DNA of 64,000 nucleotides. Origin: Planctomycetota bacterium (lineage in GTDB: Bacteria > Planctomycetota > Phycisphaerae > Phycisphaerales > SM1A02). Of this stretch, positions 57,745-64,000 are shown in pieces (the stretch's first letter is position 1; each line of letters opens with the position of its first letter). The notes under the pieces are model-generated. The model had not been told where the DNA came from, made no database searches, and saw only the letters and a program-made list of their open reading frames with translations. The stretch is taken from assembly GCA_027618565.1 (NCBI GenBank), contig JAQCEQ010000006.1, positions 1 through 64,000 of the forward strand, in the 5' to 3' direction. The translations under genes and the position numbers were made by a program.

Positions 57745-58988
57745 CGAGCGGCGCCGGCCGTCTCGGTGTGGTGTGCGACGGCGACGGCGTCGATGGTGCC
57801 CGCAGCTCGCCCCAGTGGATGATCCCGGTGAACCCACGCCGCGATCTCACGCTCGGCACTGTCCCACCCGGCACCGAGCCGAACCCGCACGAACGACTCA
57901 AAGAGCCGACGGACCGTCCTCTCGAAGGAGAGGATCTTGTCGATGCGGCGCTCCGTGGATTCTCGATCGGTCTTCGGCGCGTCCTCGTCCCTGGGCAACG
58001 CGAGCCCGGCGATGGCCAGGTTTTCGCCGCGAATGGTGGCCCGGAAGGAATCGCCGCCGCACTCCATCGTGAACCCCATCCGGCGAGGCCACTTGCCGCT
58101 GGCCAGCGCACGGCGCGCCTCGCGCAGGCGCGTGGGGAAATCCGTGCGCAGCGCGGTCGTTCCCGTGGTGTCCCACGCACACGACAGGTCCAGCACGCGC
58201 TCGGGAAGGAAGGTGACCGCATCAGCGTCCACCTGGAGCGACTCCCCCGCTTCCGCGTGCCACCAGAGCCAGATGAGGAACTCATTGCCAAGAATGTCCC
58301 CGATATCTCCGGCGGACCACGACGGACGCGGCATGGGTGAACCGGGATCGACGGGATCCACGCCAAAGGTTGCGGCGCTCATGTCGTCCACCGCCCGCCT
58401 TCCGCCCTGATGAGACTGTGCCGCCAACTCACCGGCACCAAGTGGAGCGAGGGATATGCCGAACGACTCACGGAACAGCATGTTCAGGTGCGATCGTGAC
58501 TCGTCACTGCCTCCCGGAGCCAGCACCATCGCGCCTGGGATATCCCATAGCACGGGCACCTGCCTGATCGTCCGGTGGTGGCCTCGGGCCACCTCGTCCA
58601 TGCCCTGCCGGTCAGCAACGGTCTTCGCCTCGGTTCGTTCTCGGTGCGAAAGCGGCCGAGCCCGCTCATCAACCGGGAGCGTGGTGCGGTACGCGTCTTC
58701 GGCCAGTGCCTGGTAGGCGTGACGGAGCTCATGGGGAACGCGCACGGCATCACGGCGCATCGCGACAAGGATCGAACCCCCAAAGGAGTTGGTTTCCCAG
58801 CCAAAGGTCAGATCCAGCACATGCCTGCCCCCGATCCAGCCGATGGCGGGCTGCCCCCCCTTTCCCAGCGACTCGGCGCTGATCTTGTTCCGCCGAAACG
58901 CCTCCCAGATCGCCTCCGACCCAGCCTGCGGCGCTGGTCCCGTCGGACGAAAACGGAGGTAGGACACGGACGACTTGCGAAAGGACAT
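57741..58988 (-). CDS. RdgC-like recombination-associated protein
   Basis: The 415-residue product begins MSFRKSSVSYLRFRPTG and has GWIGGRHVLDLTFGWETNSFGG and NEFLIWLWWHAEAGES, which resemble RdgC family proteins of the longer type seen outside proteobacteria. The rest is mostly beta structure and charged helices (TMECGGDSFRATIRGENLAIAGL; ERTVRRLFESFVRVRL). RdgC of E. coli encircles DNA and modulates RecA. The match is from pattern memory, so confidence is moderate. The start ATG 58988 was chosen because the family opening begins there. Its stop overlaps the SYLF gene's stop in a shared CTAG. Confidence 0.62.
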   Translation of the reverse strand: MSFRKSSVSYLRFRPTGPAPQAGSEAIWEAFRRNKISAESLGKGGQPAIGWIGGRHVLDLTFGWETNSFGGSILVAMRRDAVRVPHELRHAYQALAEDAYRTTLPVDERARPLSHRERTEAKTVADRQGMDEVARGHHRTIRQVPVLWDIPGAMVLAPGGSDESRSHLNMLFRESFGISLAPLGAGELAAQSHQGGRRAVDDMSAATFGVDPVDPGSPMPRPSWSAGDIGDILGNEFLIWLWWHAEAGESLQVDADAVTFLPERVLDLSCAWDTTGTTALRTDFPTRLREARRALASGKWPRRMGFTMECGGDSFRATIRGENLAIAGLALPRDEDAPKTDRESTERRIDKILSFERTVRRLFESFVRVRLGAGWDSAEREIAAWVHRDHPLGRAAGTIDAVAVAHHTETAGAAR

Positions 58989-59238
58989 GCTCGGGAGTCT
59001 CTCGGAATGGCACTTCCGGGGATCGAACCGGACAATTTGCACACATCGGTGATGGCTGCCTCCCAATTCGGTTCCCTCCGAATGAACCCAGGGGCCGGTT
59101 TGCTCCATAGCAGTCGGTATGGCCATCGTGGGCACCATCACGCTGTCATCGTTGAGCGGCATCGCCGACCTTGCGTCGATAGCCGGCACGGCTGGTGGGC
59201 GCTCGCGGCGGGGACGAGCCCAGGAAAACGCCCCTACG

Positions 59239-59868
59239 ATGGAATCGATGGCGGCCCCCGCGATGCACGAACTGGAGGACATGGATGACACCACGCTCCT
59301 CCTGGCGCATCAGAGCGGCGCGGAACACGCACTCCGAGTGCTCATCCAGCGTTATCGGAATGAGGTCTACGGTTACCTCTTCCGCTACATGGGGAACGCC
59401 GCGCTCGCCGAAGACGCGTTTCAGGAGACCTTCGTGCAGATCCATCTGGCCGGTCACACCTTCGACCCCACGAGACCCTTCCGACCTTGGCTCTTCACGA
59501 TCGCCACCAACAAGGCTCGCGACCTCCACCGGAGGACCAAGAAGCACCGCATGCCAAGCCTTGACGCGCCAATGGGGGAGGACGGCGACGCGACGGTGGC
59601 CACGCTGATCCCCGATGGCAGCGAAGCGGTGGAGTCGCAGGTGCAGAAGGCCGAAGTGGCGCAGCGCGTCAGGAGTGTCGTGGATGCGCTCCCAGAACTG
59701 CATCGAGAAATCCTGCTCCTGGGCTATTTTCAGCGCATGAGTTACCAACAGGTCGCCGAGGTGCTGAACATCCCGCTTGGAACGGTCAAGAGCAGGCTTC
59801 ACGCCGCCGTGGCGCGGTTCTCCGAGGCATGGATGCGAAAGAACGGCGAGGGCAACGACCCATCATGA
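59239..59868 (+). CDS. ECF RNA polymerase sigma factor
   Basis: The 209-residue protein has region 2 (LIQRYRNEVYGYLFRYMGNAALAEDAFQETFVQIH; RPWLFTIATNKARDLHR) and region 4 (VDALPELHREILLLGYFQRMSYQQVAEVLNIPLGTVKSRLHAAVARF). The start could be ATG 59239 or 59248; upstream codons are not sigma-like. It overlaps the next gene by 4 nt (ATGA), the arrangement expected of a sigma factor and its membrane regulator. The 250-bp region before it (58989-59238), shared with the divergent RdgC-like gene, holds no other recognisable feature. Confidence 0.9.
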   Translation: MESMAAPAMHELEDMDDTTLLLAHQSGAEHALRVLIQRYRNEVYGYLFRYMGNAALAEDAFQETFVQIHLAGHTFDPTRPFRPWLFTIATNKARDLHRRTKKHRMPSLDAPMGEDGDATVATLIPDGSEAVESQVQKAEVAQRVRSVVDALPELHREILLLGYFQRMSYQQVAEVLNIPLGTVKSRLHAAVARFSEAWMRKNGEGNDPS

Positions 59869-60965
59869 CGACACCACGCGACGCACACTCAGACCCCTCG
59901 CCTCACGACGAACCCGCACTCGCCGGCCCGGATGCCGAAGCGCTTGACGCCTTGGTCCAGGCGGAGTGGGACCTCTCACGGATCAAGGATCCCGAGGTTC
60001 GGGCACTCGTCAAGGTCTGGATGGAACGCCACCTCGGGCCTATCGCCGCACTCTCCAAGATGGAGCCATGCCCGCAACCCGACGCCTCCTTGGTCGATGC
60101 AACGCTCGCTCGGATCGACCGTGAGGAGTCAGCGCGTTGTGAGCGGCTCCGCGCGGACGGCGATGCGACGAAGGGACGATCCGGCGGCCGGGGCATCCGC
60201 ATCCCGGATTTCATCACGGTCGCGGCGCTCCTGCTCATTGGTATCGCCATCTTCTTCCCGGTCGCCAGCCGCGTGCGCCACAGCGCCGACCTCACGGCCT
60301 GTGCCGCCAACTTTGGCGATCTCTTCCAGGGCATGGACTGCTACGCCGACGATCACAATGGGTACGCGCCCCAGGCGGCATTCGTCGGCTCACTCTTCGA
60401 TCGACCGCGCACCGAGGGGCTGACCGCCTCCGACGAGGCGATGGAATCCACCGCCGAAGGCTGCCTCCACACGCTGGAGTCGCGCGGCTACTGCCACGGT
60501 GCCTGCACCAAGTGCTGCGGCAAGAACCCGATCTCCATCCGGATCCCGATGCACCGGACCCACCTCATCTTGGCGTACCAGCAGGAGACGCCGCTGGCCT
60601 CGGATGCCAATCCCTTCATCTGCCGGCTTCGGCAGGGACAACGGATCTGCGCGGAGTCGAGTGGCTACCGGATGAGGAGCGAGGACGGCGCCGTCACCGG
60701 AGGTGCGCAGCCCGCCTGCGGACAAGTGTTGGACGGCGGGTTCTTGGTGGTCGATCCCCTCACCAATTCCCCCAACCACGATGCTCGGGGGCAAAATGTC
60801 CTCGGCGGCGATGGCTCGGTCCGCTGGTTCACCACGCCCGTGATGGTGGGGCTCGGACATGCCGAGAGCGACAACATCTGGCTCCCGCGTGCGATGGACG
60901 GGGTGGAGCGATTCCAGTTCTCTGAACTCCGCGAGGACCCCTTCGAGATCGTTCTGGCTCACTGA
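59865..60965 (+). CDS. membrane protein cotranscribed with an ECF sigma factor, DUF1559-like C-terminus
   Basis: The 366-residue protein has an acidic N-terminal cytosolic region (about 1-110, with DEPALAGPDAEALDALVQAEWDL), one transmembrane helix (DFITVAALLLIGIAIFFPVAS, about 118-138), and an extracytoplasmic domain starting CAANFGDLFQGMDCYADDHNGYAPQAAF, like the pseudopilin-type domain (DUF1559) of planctomycetes. A Cys cluster (GYCHGACTKCCGK, about 206-218) and GQNVLGGDGSVRWFTTP follow. Overlap with the sigma gene suggests it senses an external cue and controls the sigma. The anti-sigma role is inference. Confidence 0.7.
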   Translation: MTTPRDAHSDPSPHDEPALAGPDAEALDALVQAEWDLSRIKDPEVRALVKVWMERHLGPIAALSKMEPCPQPDASLVDATLARIDREESARCERLRADGDATKGRSGGRGIRIPDFITVAALLLIGIAIFFPVASRVRHSADLTACAANFGDLFQGMDCYADDHNGYAPQAAFVGSLFDRPRTEGLTASDEAMESTAEGCLHTLESRGYCHGACTKCCGKNPISIRIPMHRTHLILAYQQETPLASDANPFICRLRQGQRICAESSGYRMRSEDGAVTGGAQPACGQVLDGGFLVVDPLTNSPNHDARGQNVLGGDGSVRWFTTPVMVGLGHAESDNIWLPRAMDGVERFQFSELREDPFEIVLAH

Positions 60966-61051
60966 GCCGGCCTGCAACAGTGTGCCCGCGCTGCGACCGA
61001 CGGCTGGGAAGCCCTTGCCGGAGCAGGTGGCTTGTGGTACCTTGCCCGGCT

Positions 61052-61064
61052 CCCCTCGCAGGGG
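61052..61064 (+). promoter_or_regulatory. hairpin covering the rpmI ribosome-binding site
   Basis: CCCCT (61052-61056) pairs with AGGGG (61060-61064) around CGC. AGGGG is also the only Shine-Dalgarno candidate for rpmI, ending 7 bases before its ATG at 61072. The stem would hide the site, suggesting translational control. Confidence 0.4.
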
Positions 61065-61071
61065 TCCAGCC

Positions 61072-61344
61072 ATGCCCAAGAACAAGTCGCACAAGGGCCT
61101 GCTCAAGCGGGTCAAGATCACCAAGAGCGGCAAGGTCCGATTCAAGGCGCCCCACGGGCGACACTTGAAGAGCAACAAGACCGGCACGCAGATCCAGTCG
61201 TACCGTAAGAGCCGATACGCCCGTGGCGGCAACCTGAAGGAACTCAAGAAGCTCCTGTTCCGGCCGCTCCGGTCCCAAGAGCAGCACGAGGCCGCCGATG
61301 CCGCCCGCGAACGCGCGGCGTCCAAGGCGCAAGCCGCCAGCTGA
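61072..61344 (+). CDS. rpmI: 50S ribosomal protein L35
   Basis: The 90-residue basic protein starts MPKNKSHKGLLKRVKITKSG, the conserved L35 beginning, with GKVRFKAPHGRHLKSNKTG following. It is longer than most L35 proteins (about 65 residues) by an Ala/Arg-rich C-terminal tail (EQHEAADAARERAASKAQAAS). It binds 23S rRNA near L20-type proteins. rplT is 112 nt downstream; infC is not in front of it. Confidence 0.94.
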   Translation: MPKNKSHKGLLKRVKITKSGKVRFKAPHGRHLKSNKTGTQIQSYRKSRYARGGNLKELKKLLFRPLRSQEQHEAADAARERAASKAQAAS

Positions 61345-61456
61345 GCCAAGCGCCGGTCGATTCGTTTCCCGTCTCTCGCATCCGCCTGTCGGGCCCAAAG
61401 CGTTCCCTGACGCGTGTCAGGAACCCCCGCCAAGGCAACCATGAAGGAGTGCCACC

Positions 61457-61816
61457 ATGGCACGAGCACGCAAGGGCGCAGCCCGCACCCAAGCCCGCCG
61501 CAAGTTGCTTCGCGAAGCACGCGGCTATTTCGGAACCAAGAGCCGCCACAAGCAACAGGCCAAGGTGGCGCTCATGCGCGCCGGCCGGTTTGCCTGGCGT
61601 GACCGACGCTCTCGTCGCCGCGAGATGCGCAGTCTCTGGATCACCCGAATCACCGCGGCTTGCCGGATGAACGGGACGCGCTACAGCGTGTTCATCAATG
61701 GCCTCAACAAGGCGTGCTGCGCCCTCAACCGCAAGATGCTCTCGCAGATTGCGATCGAGGATCCGACAACCTTCGAGACACTGGTGAAGACGGCCACGGC
61801 CGCCCGCGCGGCCTGA
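61457..61816 (+). CDS. rplT: 50S ribosomal protein L20
   Basis: The 119-residue basic protein shows the L20 core: MARARKGAARTQARRKLLRE, GYFGTKSRHKQQAKVALMRAGRFAWRDRRSRRREMRSLWITRI, and YSVFINGLNKACCALNRKML. AAGGAG (61443-61448) lies just before the ATG at 61457. L20 represses rpmI-rplT translation in E. coli by binding the leader mRNA. The gene is followed by a strong intrinsic terminator at 61901. Confidence 0.96.
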   Translation: MARARKGAARTQARRKLLREARGYFGTKSRHKQQAKVALMRAGRFAWRDRRSRRREMRSLWITRITAACRMNGTRYSVFINGLNKACCALNRKMLSQIAIEDPTTFETLVKTATAARAA

Positions 61817-61900
61817 CCAGCCACTCCTCTTTGGGCGCGCAGACGAGGTGTAGCCTCCGGCGCCGATGCCCGTCGAACCGAAGAGCCGCGCCAACCCGCC

Positions 61901-61936
61901 AACCCGCACGCCGAGCGATCGGCCTGCGGGTTTTTT
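61901..61936 (+). terminator. intrinsic terminator downstream of rplT
   Basis: AACCCGCA (61901-61908) pairs with TGCGGGTT (61925-61932), with an inner stem GCCGA/TCGGC around GCGA. A run of six T follows (61931-61936). This is the clearest Rho-independent terminator in the window and closes the rpmI-rplT unit. Confidence 0.85.
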
Positions 61937-62022
61937 CTTCGGGCGAGCCACGCTCAGGGGCTGGCTCAGTGGCCGGGTCGATGGCTGGGTGGCTCGTGCC
62001 CTAGTCCTGGCTCCACCCCGCG

Positions 62023-62130
62023 ATGACTCCCGACGCGATGAAGTGGCTGCTGCTGGAGCTGCAGCCGATCGCCAAGACACGCAATGGCTCGATCTACCAC
62101 GTCCCGGCCGTCGATCGGGTGGAACCATGA
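62023..62130 (+). CDS. possible 35-residue ORF coupled to the PPIase gene
   Basis: ATG at 62023 opens MTPDAMKWLLLELQPIAKTR and ends VDRVEP with a TGA (62128-62130) that overlaps the next gene's ATG (62127) in ATGA. No ribosome-binding site or family is evident. The overlap makes a leader peptide or small coupled gene possible. Confidence 0.3.
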   Translation: MTPDAMKWLLLELQPIAKTRNGSIYHVPAVDRVEP

Positions 62131-63074
62131 GCCACCCCACGAGATGGTCCTTGCTCGCACCGGCACTCGTGGGGCTTGCCTCCGCGATGATGCATGGATG
62201 CGAGAGTGGATCGACAACCTCTCGTGGGCGCGGGGGTGTCCTCGCAAGCGTCGCCGCCCCGCCAATATCGCCCGTGCGACCGGTCGCCCTGGCCAACGGC
62301 GAGGCGATCATGCCCTCGGACCTCGAGACCCGCCTGCGCGAACGGGCGGGCGTCGAAGTGCTGGAGGAGATCGTGCTGGAAACCGCTCTGCGGGAGGTGC
62401 TGCGCGAACGCGGCATGCAGGTGACCCAAGCCCAATGCACGGCGGAGGAGTCGCTCTTCCTGGAACTCCTCGGCGGAGACGGATCGGCCGTCGTCGTGTC
62501 GGAATTCCGGTCCCGCCGTGGGCTTGGGGAGGTTCGATGGAAGGCACTCCTGTGGCGCAACGCCGCACTTCGTGCGCTCACGGCTCCAGATGTCCGGGTG
62601 CCCGAGGGCGCGGTCGAACAACTGCACGCGATCCGGCATGGGGAGCGGCGGGTGGTGCGGCTGATCGCGGTGCGAACGCCCGAGGAATTGTCGGGCGTCC
62701 GCGACGCCTTGGAGGCGGGCGACCGGTTCGAGTCGGTCGCCCTGGCGATGAGCATCGACCCGAGCGCATCACTGGGTGGCTTGATCGGGCCAGTCAGCCG
62801 CGCGGACCCCGCCCTCCCGGCGGCGTTGCGTGAAGCCGTCTCCTCGCTGGACACAGGCGCGATGACGCAGCCGATCCTGCTCCCGGGGAGCATCGTCCTG
62901 GCACGAGTGGAGCGGGTGCTCCCCCCGGATGGAACCGCCCTTGACCAGGTTCGAGAGGCGCTCTCGCGCGAGGCGCTCCTTCGCGCGCAGCGATCCGCGA
63001 TGGATGCCATGGCGGCCCGGCTCCGCGCAGGCAGCCGTGTCACGGTGATCGACCCAACGCTCTCTGAGCGCTAG
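62127..63074 (+). CDS. peptidylprolyl isomerase (parvulin/SurA-like) lipoprotein
   Basis: The 315-residue product starts with a lipoprotein signal (MSHPTRWSLLAPALVGLASA; Cys at about 24, MMHGC), then VALANGEAIMPSDLETRLRE, the typical opening of SurA/PpiD-like chaperones (N-G-x-x-I), an N-terminal helical chaperone region, and a parvulin-like domain (GERRVVRLIAVRTPEEL, FESVALAMSIDPSASLGGLIGPVSRADPALPAALREAVSSLDTGAMTQPILLPGSIVLARV). It would fold outer-membrane or exported proteins. Start at ATG 62127 is set by the lipoprotein signal. Confidence 0.85.
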   Translation: MSHPTRWSLLAPALVGLASAMMHGCESGSTTSRGRGGVLASVAAPPISPVRPVALANGEAIMPSDLETRLRERAGVEVLEEIVLETALREVLRERGMQVTQAQCTAEESLFLELLGGDGSAVVVSEFRSRRGLGEVRWKALLWRNAALRALTAPDVRVPEGAVEQLHAIRHGERRVVRLIAVRTPEELSGVRDALEAGDRFESVALAMSIDPSASLGGLIGPVSRADPALPAALREAVSSLDTGAMTQPILLPGSIVLARVERVLPPDGTALDQVREALSREALLRAQRSAMDAMAARLRAGSRVTVIDPTLSER

Positions 63075-63088
63075 CTCGCGTCGACGGG

Positions 63089-64000
63089 TCAGGTCTTCAT
63101 TGCAGCGAGTCGCCACGCCGCCAGCGGGACGAGCACCGCGACGGGGAGCATGAGGCCGACCGCAGGACCCAGCCACGGGTTGGGAACCGCCAACGCACCG
63201 AGCGAGAGAATCCCCAGCGGCACCATCACCGCGGCGGACTCGATGGCCGGCTTGAGGAGCCCCACGGGCTCGCGCCGCAGCAGGAATGGCAAACTGATGG
63301 CGAGAAGCGCGAGGTTCACGACGAGCACCGCGATGCGCGAACCGACCAGGTGGCGATAGGCGACGGGTCCGATCGAGCCCGCGCTGCGCATCTGGCGGAG
63401 CGTCATCGTGGGGATCAAGTGCGCCGCCAGCGCACTTTGCCGCAACGAGAGGGCCGTTGGTCCAAGGTCGCTGGGGATGGAGGCGAGCGGCACCGCCGTG
63501 GTGGTTTCGCGAGCCGTCCCGGGAGCGGCAGCCCCTCGAGCGTCCGCCACGCCTCCTTCCAGGATCCAGGCTTGCTCCGCTTGGGACCACCTGGCGCGAG
63601 GCGCGGAAATCCGCTGCTTGAGTTGTCCGTCGGGGCCCCTTCTGTAGATCACGACACGTTCCAGGACTCCCGCCGACGGGTCGAACGACGCGGCGCGGAA
63701 CAGGTTTCCTCGCGCGTCCACCTCCAGCGGGATCGCCCACTTCGTGTTCCGACCTCCAATCTCCTTCAAGTCACTCGCCAGGTGCGGGGACAGCACGGGA
63801 AGGATCACTTCCTGGTTGACCACCTGCAGCCCGCACAGAAGCGCGGTGCCGACCAGGATGGGCGCCGCCACTCGCGGGAGCGAGATGCCCGCCGAGAGCA
63901 TGGCGATGAGCTCGCGGTCCTTCTGCATGCGGGCCACGGTGAATCCGGCCGCGGCGACGGCTACCAGCCCGAAGAGGTATTGATAGAACTGGAAGACGCG
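63089..64000 (-). CDS. LptF/LptG family LPS-export permease, cut by the window edge
   Basis: The visible 303 residues run from RVFQFYQYLFGLVAVAAAGF at the right edge (N-terminus lies outside) through MQKDRELIAMLSAGISLPRVAAPILVGTALLCGLQVVNQEVILPV. A beta-jellyroll (ALSLRQSALAAHLIPTMTLRQM) and the C-terminal helices (GSRIAVLVVNLALLAISLPFLLRR; VMVPLGILSLGALA; WLGPAVGLMLPVAVLVPLAAWRL) follow. The family transports LPS from the inner membrane with LptB. The partner permease and lptB are not in the window. Confidence 0.85.
   Translation of the reverse strand, partial: RVFQFYQYLFGLVAVAAAGFTVARMQKDRELIAMLSAGISLPRVAAPILVGTALLCGLQVVNQEVILPVLSPHLASDLKEIGGRNTKWAIPLEVDARGNLFRAASFDPSAGVLERVVIYRRGPDGQLKQRISAPRARWSQAEQAWILEGGVADARGAAAPGTARETTTAVPLASIPSDLGPTALSLRQSALAAHLIPTMTLRQMRSAGSIGPVAYRHLVGSRIAVLVVNLALLAISLPFLLRREPVGLLKPAIESAAVMVPLGILSLGALAVPNPWLGPAVGLMLPVAVLVPLAAWRLAAMKT

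Overview
This 64 kb window is GC-rich, densely coded chromosomal DNA from a member of the Planctomycetota, most likely class Phycisphaerae. The evidence is the family content: a PSCyt1/DUF1549/DUF1553 protein followed by a DUF1501 protein, two Tat-exported Gfo/Idh/MocA oxidoreductases, a ThuA-domain protein, a MoxR/DUF58/VWA cluster, ECF sigma factors and a DUF1559-like protein. Housekeeping genes are scattered rather than in classical operons: pheT has no pheS beside it, rpmI-rplT has no infC, and pyrD, trpF and ispD sit alone. Genus and species cannot be told from the sequence.

Layout. Positions 1-506 hold no intact gene. They contain a clean 3' half of tRNA-Gly(CCC), hairpins and a short ORF that may be an integrase remnant, which suggests the edge of an old integration site. 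Positions 507-4442 (minus) carry a DUF3817 protein, an acyl desaturase, a Pmp3-like fragment and monomeric isocitrate dehydrogenase. Positions 4605-8693 (plus) carry an oxidoreductase, a ThuA protein, an H-NS-like protein and a PHB-depolymerase-like esterase. Positions 8657-13615 hold an MFS transporter, a leucine carboxyl methyltransferase-like protein, a terpene-cyclase-fold lipoprotein and a membrane-fusion-type adaptor. Positions 13651-19566 hold a DUF5993-DsbB pair, the PSCyt1/DUF1553 and DUF1501 pair and a YihY/BrkB protein. Positions 19585-24748 hold an oxidoreductase, cdsA, a zinc-ribbon coiled coil, a metallopeptidase, pyrD and a TPR-YggX fusion.

The most distinctive region is 24761-36891. 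Seven minus-strand genes, mostly overlapping or nearly so, encode a BatA-type VWA protein, a DUF58 protein, a MoxR ATPase, a 1003-residue VWA/amidotransferase-like membrane protein, an ABC-type permease fused to an NHL propeller, a lipoprotein binding protein of the iron type, and a DUF4175-like membrane coiled-coil protein. It looks like an extended MoxR-VWA envelope system that has absorbed two parts of an ABC importer without its ATPase. Divergent from it (36947-40561) is a ferrous-iron operon: a coiled-coil exported protein, a BFD-FeoA fusion, FeoB and a small Cys-rich membrane protein. Iron is a recurring theme (BFD, FeoA, FeoB, YggX, iron-type binding protein and permease).

The remainder holds ispD, an HscA-like Hsp70 gene and an ECF sigma gene in one minus-strand run; two lipoproteins; pheT with a cyclodeaminase and a hydrolase; a DUF3352-like protein; an HtrA-like protease; an FG-GAP/VCBS protein; citrate synthase; rhomboid-trpF; a SYLF lipoprotein; an RdgC-like protein; an ECF sigma/DUF1559-like pair; rpmI and rplT with a strong intrinsic terminator; a parvulin-like lipoprotein; and an LptF/LptG permease cut by the right edge. 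No CRISPR array, insertion sequence, intact prophage or rRNA gene was seen. Starts were reset to the most plausible codon using signal peptides, Shine-Dalgarno matches and overlap with the upstream gene.
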